A stretch of DNA of 64,000 nucleotides from assembly GCA_019914945.1 (NCBI GenBank), contig CM034110.1, forward strand, positions 1,121,001 through 1,185,000, written 5' to 3'. The stretch comes from Typha latifolia. Lineage: Eukaryota > Streptophyta > Magnoliopsida > Poales > Typhaceae. Within the stretch, counting starts at the first letter, position 1; the number at the start of each line of letters is the position of its first letter. Made by a program: the position numbers and the translations under genes. Of the stretch, positions 1 to 9,689 are shown in pieces. The notes under the pieces were generated by a model. It was given only the letters and a program-made list of their open reading frames with translations, was not told the origin of the DNA and searched no databases.

Positions 1-280
1 ATAACAATACAAAAGCAAAAGAATTCACAAAAATTTAAAGGTGCTTGTTTGGGGGGGTGTGCCACCTTTAGTCAGGCTTGAAGCTCTCACCTTACTAACA
101 AGCCTACTCCGGCCGAACGGTTAGGCAACATGGAGGTGCCTGGGTCCTCATCCTGTTTACCAAACAAGATGTCGAGAGGCAAACTCTGTAATTCCTCTTT
201 CAATGGCATTGGAAGGAGAAGAGGGAGAATGTTTTCTTTCTTTACATGGTTTATAAGAAGGTCTGGAGCCGCCTAATACC
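1..280. other. no gene seen; upstream of NUMT
   Basis: I see no recognisable coding exon, LTR end or RNA gene here. A short G run lies at 52-58. On the minus strand this would lie inside or beyond intron 2 of the SWD2-like gene whose first exons are at 1076-1297, but no WD-repeat exon is visible. Confidence 0.4.
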
Positions 281-446
281 GACATTGGGGTGCAAAACCA
301 TGGGGAGTAAACAGGATTAGATACCCTGGTAGTCCATGCCGTAAATGATGAGTGTTTGCCCTTGGTCTACGCAGATCAGGGGGCAGCTACCTTGTGAAAC
401 ACTCTGCCTGGGGAGTGCGGTCAGAAGACCAAAACTCAAAGGAATT
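281..446 (+). pseudogene. rrn18: nuclear copy of mitochondrial 18S (small-subunit) rRNA fragment (NUMT)
   Basis: The stretch contains the universal SSU rRNA core around GGATTAGATACCCTGGTAG (311-331), then GTCCATGCCGTAAA and the plant-mitochondrial-type sequence ATGAGTGTTTGCCC, and ends near AAACTCAAAGGAATT. Only about 165 bp of the roughly 1.9-kb gene remain, and both flanks are unrelated nuclear DNA, so it is not a functional rRNA gene. Compared with my memory of plant mitochondrial rrn18, many differences fall at CpG sites (CG to TG or CA), as expected after long residence in methylated nuclear DNA. It lies in what appears to be intron 2 of the minus-strand SWD2-like gene. A bacterial or plastid source is less likely because the ATGAGTGTT helix is mitochondrial-like. 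Confidence 0.85.
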
Positions 447-1075
447 CTTAGCAAAGTATGTTCCACCAAAGATTGAGGATTAAACGAGATTGTATTTATG
501 GCAATGGGTTTTAAAGATGGACAAGAAAAATAAAGAAAGTAGGAAGAAGATTCCAAAAATCAAACATAAGCTTGCAAAACTGGTGATGGAATGTAGAAAT
601 ATATAGATTAGAAAAAAAAAACAATCTCTCATGGATACAAGATAAATTTGTCTGGTAAAAACCTTTGATCATGTAAGGTAAGCTTTTGAAGGCCACAACT
701 TCCTTATCAAATGTGTTTAGCATTTATTCGTCAAACCGACCAACATGAATAGATCAATAAATATGGTAAATTTACATCATACAATTTGATTAGATATAAC
801 TCCGAATCTGGCATTTCAGATATTAAGTTGTAATATAATATCCAATGCAGAATCCTCAGTAATTTCAATAAATTCCACTGTTTTACTTAGTCTAGATAGT
901 GAATAGGATTATCTACAAAAATTTTGCCCAACATTGAAAAATCTAACGATAAAGGGCAACACCCAAGAGACTCAATTGGCAAATCGACCCCAATAACATA
1001 CCAAAGTAGTAGAATGCATCACAAAAATCAGAAATTTGGATTTTGGCAAGAGTATAATAGAAACGACGTACGTAC
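447..1075 (-). other. intron 2 sequence of the SWD2-like gene (partial)
   Basis: AT-rich DNA without a recognisable exon on either strand. It follows the GTACGTACGT donor at 1075 (minus strand) and runs at least to the NUMT. The next WD-repeat exon expected for this family is not in the window, so the intron is probably longer than 1 kb. Confidence 0.5.
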
Positions 1076-1297
1076 GTAATCCCGGAAGGCCATGCCAACC
1101 TCCATGCTCTTCAGGACCTCGTCGCTCAGCTCCATGGAGACCCTCTCTTCCCTCTCGGGAAGCCCTCCTAAAAAAATTGAAAAAAAAAAAAAATGGATAC
1201 CAATCACGTCGAAGGAAAAAAGAGGGGAAGAGGGTGCAATCTTAATTCTACAATTAAGGAAAGCATTGGTCTAAAGAATCGATTAGATACCTGGCAT
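1076..1297 (-). CDS. SWD2/WDR82-like COMPASS subunit, first two coding exons (partial)
   Basis: Two minus-strand exons join in phase. Exon 1 (1297-1291) gives ATG CCA G; exon 2 (1167-1076) starts after a poly-T/TTTTTAG acceptor and ends at a GT donor. Together they encode about 33 residues ending in ELSDEVLKSMEVGMAFRDY, which matches the N-terminus of plant SWD2-like proteins (Arabidopsis S2La/S2Lb type), WD40 subunits of the COMPASS complex that methylates histone H3 lysine 4 in the nucleus. The PERE segment before it also fits plant members. The WD repeats must lie to the left, outside the window or beyond a long intron. A CT-rich leader runs from about 1298 to 1640 with (CT)n runs. Exon boundaries are inferred by eye. 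Confidence 0.72.
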
Positions 1298-1640
1298 CTT
1301 CTCCTTCGCCGAGTTCGATATCCAGAGATCAAACTATATGATCCAGGGAAAGGAGTTGGAGAAGAAAGCACACGGTCACAGACGCAGTCCAGAGCTCTCT
1401 GTATGCATCTGAGAGAGAGAAAGAGGGTGATGTGTTGAGAAGCAGAGGAAAGGTGGCCGGTGGGTGAGAGAGAGAGAGAGAGAGAAGGTGGCAGCGGGTG
1501 AGGGGGAGAAAAGAGTTCGGTGGGTAGCAGGAGGCGGGGAGAGAGATTTACCACCACCGTCGCCGTCCACCGCGAGCGGTCGCGCGCGAGAGAGTCCAAG
1601 AGGAAGAAGGGATTGAGTTAGGAAGTAGGGATTTGGTTAA
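1298..1640 (-). promoter_or_regulatory. CT-rich 5' leader / proximal promoter of the SWD2-like gene
   Basis: On the minus strand this is strongly pyrimidine-rich, with a (CT)n run (plus-strand GA run near 1468-1484). Such CT-rich tracts are common in plant 5' untranslated regions. No clear TATA box was identified; AT-rich DNA starts at about 1640. The extent of the leader is a guess. Confidence 0.4.
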
Positions 1641-1649
1641 TAAATCTGA

Positions 1650-3110
1650 GCCGCAGAAATAACTGAGGCCTTATTTGCTGAGGTTTTGTCTTTTGACCAA
1701 ACTAGACCAGTTTTCAATATTTTTTTACCATAATAGCCTGCACCTCAAACTTCATACTAATAGTGTTTATTTCAGTAGCCTTAAATAAAAGGCTAAACTG
1801 TTAAGCATTTTATCTGACCAACCCAGCCCAAAATAAGATACTGATTAGTATTTTCATTAAAAAAAATATTGAACATTTCAACGTTTTTACTAAAAAAAAT
1901 AATACACATAAAACATAGAAGTTAAACGTTTTGTTATTAAAAATACTAAATAAAAAAAAATAAAGATAAAAATATAATGAAAAAGTTTATAAGTCGTAAC
2001 TTTGTACTCGGTTATCCATTTTAATCATAAAATATATTACTATGAGTTTTATAAGTTGAATGAATAGTTATTCTCCGAACCCAACTGCACTTAGAATTAC
2101 AATCCGTAGCTCCTCCAAATTTACCTTGAATTTCTCTTTTCACTTCTGTTAGATAAGACGCCCATCTCTTCAGCATTCTCTAAATATAAAACACTAAAGA
2201 GTTGAGTGTTTTATAAACTGAATTTTTTTGTATTTTCATATAAAGATACATAGGGCTACAATACCATAGACCCATTTTAGTATTAAGTTTGAGAGATAGT
2301 TTATTTAGCTAAATAAAATATAAAAGAGGGCTAATTTGATTAAAAACTCTCATTTGCTTAACTTAACTTTCTAAATATCTTTTTCTCTAATTTTAGAATA
2401 TAACTTATTATTCCATAATAACATCTAAACATCTGAACAATCCTATTTTATTAATCTGACTATAAATTCTCTCAAAATATCTTATTATAATTTATCACTC
2501 ATCTCTTTATCTCTTTTAAACATCTTATCATTACTTATCACTCACCTCCTCTCGCCCTCAAATATCTTATTATAATTCAGCACTCTCTCTCCTCTCTGGA
2601 TCACTCATCTCTTTATCTCTCATCATATTTTTTGTGTTACGCTAAATAAATAAAAATAGTATAAATATCAATAATGTAATATTTTATAAAAATAAGTACA
2701 TTTAAAAATTTATTATTAGTAAATATTGTTTTAATTGTATATACTTCAATATAAATATAATAAAATGATAATATAATATTAATTTGATATAATAAAAAAA
2801 TTATTATAAATTATCTTATTATTAAAATAATTTATATATGTACTAATAACATCAAAAAATTTCTTTAATAAACTAGTATTTTATTAGATTAAATATTTAT
2901 TCATTGATAAAATAATACATTTACTATTTAAACTATGTATTAACCTTGTCAGATCTTTCTTTCTTTAAATAATATACTAAGAAATTTGCAGAAAAATAAA
3001 TATATAAAAGTGTAAATATTTTAATATTATTAATAATCTCATGTTTGAAGCTACAATAAAAAAAATTCCATGTATAAAAAAAAATTTATTATTTTTGACT
3101 ATGAAATATA
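1650..3110. other. AT-rich intergenic DNA with an imperfect internal duplication
   Basis: No gene is visible. A short palindrome around TAAAACACT...AGTGTTTTA lies near 2188-2215. At about 2470-2640 two imperfect copies of a roughly 100-bp segment follow each other; both contain AATATCTTATTATAATT and a later CATCTCTTTATCTCT. The rest is simple AT-rich sequence. Confidence 0.4.
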
Positions 3111-3117
3111 ATAATAT

Positions 3118-3291
3118 TTGGAAAAATATTTGTATGGTATGGAAAATATTTGTATATCTTGCATTGCATACTTAGTTGGCATTGCGCACCTATTTTCACA
3201 AGGCATATTTAGTTGGGATTGCACATCTATCTTAGCATTGCAATTCTATTGGCATTGCACACTTACTTTAGCATTGCACATAGTTGTCAAT
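3118..3291 (+). repeat. degenerate short tandem repeat containing GCATTGCACA
   Basis: The word GCATTGC followed by A-rich or T-rich spacers recurs about five times (for example near 3179, 3235, 3252 and 3271), giving a degenerate tandem array of roughly 20-35 bp units. The array ends exactly where the gypsy LTR begins at 3292. An ORF through it is a by-product of the repeat. Confidence 0.5.
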
Positions 3292-4192
3292 TGTAACACC
3301 CGTTAAAAAAAATAAAAATAAATAAATAAATAAATTTAGCGCACGCGCCATGCGCGTGCACCCTAACCGCAGCGCATGCGCTTGCGCTGACTCCTTCTTC
3401 CCCCTTCCCCCCACCTCTCGCAGTCAGTTGCGAGAGGTGGGAGAGGAGTGCGCCGAAGTGGAGTTAACTCCACTCTGTTGCCCTCTCCACCCTTTTCTCT
3501 ATTTAATCCCCACTCCTTCCCCTCGAATTTCTTTTCTTTCGCAACTTCCTCTTCTTTGCTCTTCTCTTCTCTCTTTTCTCTCCCGAGCCGCCGAAGTCCT
3601 TGTCGCTGGCAGCAAGTCACCGGAGTGCCGACAATCAACTAAAACCCCCTCACCTCGATCCTCAGGTTAGCCTTCATCCCCTCTTTAGTTCAATTTGAAA
3701 ATAGCCTAGTTGATCATGCGTAATTAGGATTTTATTTTCGTCTGCTTTCGTAGGAGAAATTCGTCGACCGGCGACCTCGGGTCGACCACCCACCGGTTCG
3801 GGAAGTTTCCCCGCTTCACCCCCTTGCTGTGGGTACCCAAATTGGGTACCCACGGGGCGCGAGGAAGGCGATGCCATGTCGCCTCCCACTGCCGGGTTTC
3901 TTTGGCACAAGCGGCCACCACCGGCGGTGGTGGCCTCATTCGTCAACCTAGGCTGACTCACCTCTTCACTTGGAAGAGGTAGGTACCCGAGAAGAAGGCT
4001 TCGAGCCCACCTAGCACTGAGTTGAAAACTCCATGGCCGCTGGCCATGGAGTTCCTCAACTCTCACCCTCCGGCCGCACTAGCCGGAGGTTCTGACCACT
4101 CCTACGCCCAAGTCGATCTAGTCAACTTGGGGAGGAGTTGCCGGAGCCGGGGGTTGCCGGTGACGGGGATCACCGGCAGTAACACCCCTACT

Positions 4193-4231
<39 letters not shown>

Positions 4232-4283
4232 GCTATGGCATGGGCTGCGCTGCAGCCCAGGTCCTTAGTTTCTTTAAGGCCTC

Positions 4284-4612
4284 GGTGGACTGGGCTTTAG
4301 AGCCCAGTCCACCCCCTTAGTTCTTGGTGGGCTGCAGTAGGCCCGCAGCAGCCCACCTCTTCACTCTGTTGGACTGGGCTCTGGAGCCCAGTCCACCATA
4401 TCACCCTATTGGACTGGGCTCTTGAGCCAGTCCAGAACACATTAGAACCTGGTAGGCTGGGCTCTTAAGCCCTACCATAGCCCACCTCCTCATTCTGTTG
4501 GACTGGGCTTTTAAGCCCAGTCCACTGTCTCTAATCTAGTGGGCTGCAGGTAGATCTGTAGCCCACTCTTTCTCTCTCTCTCTCACCTAATTTGCTAGGC
4601 TTTAAGCCCAGC
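4284..4612. repeat. array of short inverted repeats (hairpins) in the LTR
   Basis: Successive stem-loops share the stem GGACTGGGCT...AGCCCAGTCC. Examples are 4284-4313 (13-bp perfect stem GGTGGACTGGGCT, 4-base loop TTAG), 4371-4395, 4411-4433, 4451-4476 (GGTAGG variant), 4500-4523 and 4592-4612. Spacing is roughly 40-90 bp. The same array is present in the 3' LTR at about 12265-12590 with small changes, so it belongs to the element. Confidence 0.85.
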
Positions 4613-6143
4613 CCAATCATTAACCCTAAGACTAATTTATTTATTTAGTCTGTTATTTTTAGAAATTCTATTAGCTACATAAATTGTAATTAATTAAATT
4701 TCTCAACCATGTTATTAATAAAATTAGGATTTATACATAATTAAATTAGATATTTGAATTCATTAGTCTTTTCATTTATCTTCGACACTTACATTATAAA
4801 CGACTCTAAATGACTATTATTTTTTTAAATTAAGACAAATAATATTTCGGACCTAGAAAAATCAAACTTAAATTCATACAACCAAATAGTTAGTCTATAA
4901 GTCCATTAATCTTATGTTTATTTTATTTATAAATTATTAGATCCATTATTGTGCGGGAAGGATTTCGAAAATCAAGAAGAGCCGACTAATTAGGAGAGTA
5001 AGACGGATTCCAGAAATAACTCAGACAAGTAGAATTCTATAATAGTCTTTGAAAAATACATGCTTATGTTATTTCTTACGTGTGATAATTAAATATCGTT
5101 TTCTTACTTGTGAAACTTATATGACATTTTATATTTGCATTTAATTACGTGTCAATTCTTACTTATATTATTTATCACTTAATACACATGTATGATGATT
5201 ATGTTAAATAAATAATAGAGGTCATGGCACCACGTGCACATATCATTATTAGTCAAGTCCCAGTTAGGTAGTGCCCTTTTACCCACTCAACCCGGGGTTA
5301 GGAGTAGAGTGTATATTATTTAGTATTATATTAGCGGCCCATACTTGAGGTCGATAGCTGGTGGAGCATTTAGGTGATTACACTGCCTAATTGGAGACTT
5401 GACTCGTATGATATTAGAAAAGATGATTGAGAGGTAGGGATTGTAGTTCTAGCGGTACTCGAGGACGCAGGGTCAGGGCGTCTATTGAGCTGTGTGCTCT
5501 TATCAGCCGTATGTGATGATTTCGCTTTATGCGATGATTACTAGAACGGTGTTGATGGGCCTACAACTGGAGTCCTTAGTCTGGTAGCCACAGACAACCG
5601 GTCATATGCAGCGTCGTCAGGCATGTATGGGCGATAATACTGCTAGTTGGCTAGTCCCCCTCGATTTTTATGGTGCTTTGTGAGATATGTTATTGTGACT
5701 CGACTCCTGTGTGAATTTTTATGTAAAACGAGCTATAATGATGAAAGCTATTAAAAGTCATAATGTACATTTTTTCTCTCGTATGTTATGAGTTGCATTT
5801 TTATTTATCATATAATATTCTTATATTATTATTATTAGATTTTACTTGCTGGGCCCCGTGCTCACCGCTATTTTTTGTGGAAATATTTCAGAGATGATTA
5901 TAGAGGATGCGGACATCGAGGAGTAGCAGATTCATTTCTCATTTTTAGCTTTTGTTTATTCTATTATTTCAGTTGGACTTAGCCCCTGCGAGGGTATTTA
6001 TGTTTTAACAAATTTGTGATGGACTTGTATTCCTAGAGACTTGTCGAGGCCTGTGATATTATAATTCTGGATTTTTTTTGTTGGATTATTATGGTATTAC
6101 TTGGCTTATTCAGATACTTGGTGAGATTATTTCACTGACAGAT

Positions 6144-6186
6144 CACGTGGGAATCACGTGGACATGCTCCACGTGAGGAACACGTG
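6144..6186. promoter_or_regulatory. cluster of four CACGTG (G-box) palindromes at the LTR end
   Basis: CACGTG occurs at 6144-6149, 6155-6160, 6170-6175 and 6181-6186, four copies in 43 bp, just upstream of the LTR end and primer-binding site. CACGTG is the core of plant G-boxes bound by bZIP and bHLH factors. Whether it acts in transcription here is unknown; position in U5 suggests a downstream or internal element. Confidence 0.6.
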
Positions 6187-6212
6187 AATTTTTGGAAGTG
6201 GGTGTTTCAACA

Positions 6213-6225
6213 TGGTATTAGAGCA
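6213..6225 (+). other. primer-binding site (initiator tRNA-Met type)
   Basis: TGGTATTAGAGCA follows the LTR terminus directly. It matches, with one C-to-T change, the TGGTATCAGAGC sequence complementary to the 3' end of plant initiator tRNA-Met and typical of gypsy and copia elements. Confidence 0.85.
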
Positions 6226-6377
6226 TAGGTTTACCATAATCCGGCAAGTTCTCTAGGGTACAGTCCACATATTGATTTAGGAAGTTTAAAGACCATGATA
6301 GATTGGACATAAGAATGTTAGAGACATGTAGGTGTAACTTTGAAAATTATAAATAAATTATCTTGAACTTAACAGGA

Positions 6378-7730
6378 ATGCCGCCTAAACGCACTAGATC
6401 GATCTGTGCGACTGTTTCTGAGGGAGCCTCTGCTCCAGTTGATGAGCCGACTGTTGATGCTTCAGCCAGCAGCATAGAGGCCCTCGGGTGTTTGGTCAGA
6501 CAACAGGAGAGGTTCATTGAGGAACTGATTCACGAACGCACGTCGGCGGCCAGGACAAACCCGCTGAGTGGATCGTCTGAGCATCTCACCATAGCTGAGC
6601 AAGCTGGAAGGGGGTCTTCGTGGCCACTAAACCGATTTATGCAGCTAAATCCTCCGGTGTTTAGTTGCACGACTGGTCCCATGGAGGCGAATCGGTGGCT
6701 TATGGACGTGAAGAAGATCCTGATTGCTTTCAGATGTCCAGAGGATCAGCAGGTGACCTTCACCACTTTTCTTCTTCGTGGGGAGGCGGAAGAGTGGTGG
6801 AAGGCCACTGAGCGCTTGATGCCAAATCGGCCTATGGGAGAGTACATCACATGGAAGGCATTCACTGATGCCTTCGACCAGAAATACTTTCCTGCATCCC
6901 TCCGAGTTGAGCTGACACAGGAGTTTACCTAGTTAAAACAGTGGAATATGACTGTAGCTCAATACAAGGAAAGGTTTAATACCTTGTCCCGCTTTTTCCC
7001 TAGGGTTGTACCAGATGATGCTGCCAGAGCTGAGCAATTCAAGATGGGGCTACGGATTGAGATCCATAAACAGGTGAACATGGCAAAGAACCTGACTTAT
7101 GCGGAGCTAGTGGAGAACGCATGGATAGCCGAGAGAGATCTACTAAAGGAGTATTCCCAGCGGCAGGAGCGAGTGGCCAGACGTCCAGGTCGCTTAGATG
7201 GGCATCCACGAGGAGGTGGTTCGAGTTGGAGTGGACCCTTTGGATCTTATCAACCGAGGTTTCACCCCTATGCTGGTGGTGCCAATTCTAGTGCAGCTCC
7301 GAGCAGATCCGACTCACATTGGGCGGACCTAGTAAGGCATCACCTTCTGTTAGCACCGGGAGGCCAATAGCGGTTTCAGGTAGCACTAGTAGCGGAGGAT
7401 CTACTCGACGGCCTACCTTGGAGGAGAGGACTTGCTATACATGTGGTCGGAAGGGACATCTATCTCGGGATTGTCTTGGTACTCGGGAGGTGACCTGTCA
7501 TCATTGTGGACAGGCTGGACATATTCGGCCCCGTTGTCCTCTGTTAGCTGGTGGGTCAGTCATTACCACTACGCCAGCTATTTCTGGAGCCTCAGGAGCT
7601 AGTACTACTGTGAGTAGAGGACGTGGCGGGGCGCGATCCAAGATTTCTAACAGGGGTAGAGGCGGACGTACTGGACGAGTATTTGCCATGACGGAACAGG
7701 ATGCGGAAGCATCTAATGATGTGGCGATAG
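6378..7730 (+). pseudogene. gag: gypsy gag (capsid and nucleocapsid), broken
   Basis: The frame starts at MPPKRTR (an upstream in-frame Met lies at 6363). The retrotransposon gag domain includes EANRWLMDVKKIL and the stretch around 6780-7110. An in-frame TAG at 6930-6932 interrupts it; the context suggests an ancestral CAG. The frame then changes between about 7313 and 7370. Two zinc knuckles of CX2CX4HX4C type follow (CYTCGRKGHLSRDC and CHHCGQAGHIRPRC), then an Arg/Gly-rich tail (SRGRGGARS). It ends at 7730, where an intron-like segment begins; unspliced reading meets TAA at 7739-7741. Confidence 0.85.
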
Positions 7731-7884
7731 GTAATAATTAAAATATACTTCTTTAGAATTTACAATTTCTGCTTAAATAGAAGTTCAATTGTTCCTTATT
7801 TCCTTCTAATAATAGGAAATGATGTCATAATTATTACAAACTTAATAAAAGAAGTTTTGTTTATAACTATTTATACAATGACAG
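7731..7884 (+). other. intron-like GT...AG insert between gag and protease
   Basis: 154 bp, about four-fifths A+T, starting GTAATA and ending ACAATGACAG. The flanking protein reads VAI up to 7729, then a split Gly codon (G | GC), then TMTLFSHTAKILFDPG of the protease. Removing it joins two frames exactly (7730 is codon position 1; 7885 is position 2). Retaining it adds two Asn codons and a TAA stop. No terminal inverted repeat or target duplication marks it as a small transposon. Splicing itself is inferred, not shown. Confidence 0.6.
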
Positions 7885-9689
7885 GCACTATGACATTATT
7901 TTCTCATACTGCTAAGATTTTATTCGATCCTGGGGCTACACATTCTTTCATTTCTACCTCATTTCTGAGATATGCTGATATGACCCCAGAGCCTCTTGAT
8001 GAACCTCTGTTCATAGCTACCCCAATGGGTGATTCTTTGGAGATTCGTCAAATTTATAGTCCTTGCATTCTGACTTTTGGCGAATGGGAATTTAGGGCAA
8101 ACCTTTTACCCCTTGAGATGTATGATTTTGACTTGATTTTGGGTATGGACTAGTTAGCCGCTTATCATGCCAGCATTAACTGCTACAACAAGGAAGTTAT
8201 TTTGCAACTTAATGATGGCATAGAGTGTCGATTGTTTAAGGATCGACAGGTGGACCACCCGTAGTTGGTGGCGATCATGTCTGACGAGTCTAGTGGGGCC
8301 CAAGCCTTAACTGACTTGCTGGTGGTTCGGGAGTTTCCGGATGTTTTTCCTGAGGACATTCGAGGGCTTCCACCAGACAGGGGAGTCGAGTTCACCATTG
8401 ATCTGATTCCAGGAGCAGGACCAGTCCCCAAGGCTCCTTATCGCATGGCTCCAAAAGAAATGGAGGAGCTTAGAGGACAAATTGATGATTTGCTGGATCG
8501 GGGATTTATCAGGAATAGTACATCACCTTGGGGAGCTCCAGTTCTCTTTGTTAAGAAGAAAGACGGCACTCTTCGTCTCTACATTGATTATCGGCAACTG
8601 AACCAGCTGACTGTGAAGAACAAATATCCCCTACCTCGTATTGAGGACCTTTTTGATCAGTTGCGTGGAGCTCGGGTCTTTTCGAAGATTGATCTGAGGT
8701 CTGGATATCATCAGCTGAGGATTAGGGAAGCGGATGTCCCCAAAACCGCTTTTCGCACTCGCTATGGTTTGTATGAGTTCTTGGTTATGCCTTTTGGGCT
8801 AACTAATGCTCCAGCTGTCTTCATGGACCTAATGAACCGAGTCTTTCGTCCATTCTTAGATCGGTTTGTTGTGGTCTTCATTGATGATATTTTGATATAT
8901 TCAGCCTCAGAGCAGGAGCATGAGGAGCATCTTCGGGTGGTACTAGAGACTTTGAGGAAAGAAAAGTTGTTTGCCAAGTTTTCAAAATGTGAGTTCTGGT
9001 TGAACGAGGTGGTGTTCCTAGGGCATGTGGTGTCAGGGGAAGGCATCCGAGTTGACGAATCCAAGATCACAGCAGTCTTGGGTTGGAAGCAGCCAAGCAC
9101 TGTGGCAGAGGTGCGCAGTTTTCTTAGGTTAGCTGGATATTATTGGCGCTTTGTGGAGGGATTTTCAAAAATCTCGAGTCCTCTTACCAGGCTGACTCGG
9201 AAGGACCAGCATTTTGTGTGGTCGGGTGATTGTGAAGAAAGCTTCCAGGAGCTGAAGAGGAGACTTACTTCTGCACCTATTCTCATAGTGCCTCGTAGTG
9301 GAGTGGGATATCAGGTCTACTGTGATGCTTCACATATGGACCTGGGCTGTGTTTCGATGCAGGAGGGCAGAGTTGTCGCTTATGCTTCACGGCAACTCAA
9401 GGATTATGAGCATAATTATCCCACTCATGACTTAGAGCTGGCAGCAATGGTCTTTGCATTGAAAATTTGGAGGCACTATCTTTATGGAGAGAAGTGTGAG
9501 AATTTCACTGATCATAAAAGCTTGAAGTACCTTTTCACCCAAAAGGAGCTGAACTTGAGGCAACGCAGATGGCTTGAACTGGTAAATGATTATGACTGCA
9601 CTATTAGTTATCATCCAGGAAAGGCAAATGTGGTAGCTGACGCCTTGAGTTGGAAGTCTACAGGCAACTTGGCTTGTTTGATCACCTAG
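7885..9689 (+). pseudogene. pol: gypsy protease, reverse transcriptase and RNase H, with stops
   Basis: The aspartic protease region has DPGATHSF at about 7926-7950 (a Pro replaces the Thr/Ser of the usual D-T/S-G triad) and LILGMD before a TAG at 8151-8153 where family members have Trp. A second TAG lies at 8262-8264. The reverse transcriptase then runs open from 8265 with [35 protein letters not shown] and the catalytic FIDDILIYS (Ile-Asp-Asp, a chromovirus variant). RNase H follows with [24 protein letters not shown] and [17 protein letters not shown]. The frame ends with TAG at 9687-9689. Lesions fit C-to-T or G-to-A decay. Confidence 0.9.

Larger units (their letters stand above)
3292..6212 (+). 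repeat. 5' LTR of the gypsy chromovirus (about 2.92 kb)
   Basis: Begins TGTAACACCC and ends TTTCAACA directly before the primer-binding site. The same start recurs at 11263. Internal landmarks are a CT-rich stretch (3480-3600), a (CT)n microsatellite at about 4194-4230, an array of GGACTGGGCT hairpins (4284-4612) and a cluster of CACGTG motifs near its end (6144-6186). The 5 bp before it are TCAAT; the matching target duplication cannot be seen because the 3' LTR is truncated. Confidence 0.9.

Noticed and set aside
281..446. Functional bacterial or organellar rRNA gene
   Set aside because: Only a short core is present, flanked by nuclear sequence and with CpG-type decay.
3350..4300. ORFs in the 5' LTR and their twins at 11321-12212
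   Set aside because: They lie inside both LTRs and disagree between copies; low-complexity by-products.
7731..7884. Small transposon (MITE) insertion as the explanation of the insert
   Set aside because: No terminal inverted repeats or target duplication, and the ends match splice sites in phase; kept as a weaker alternative.
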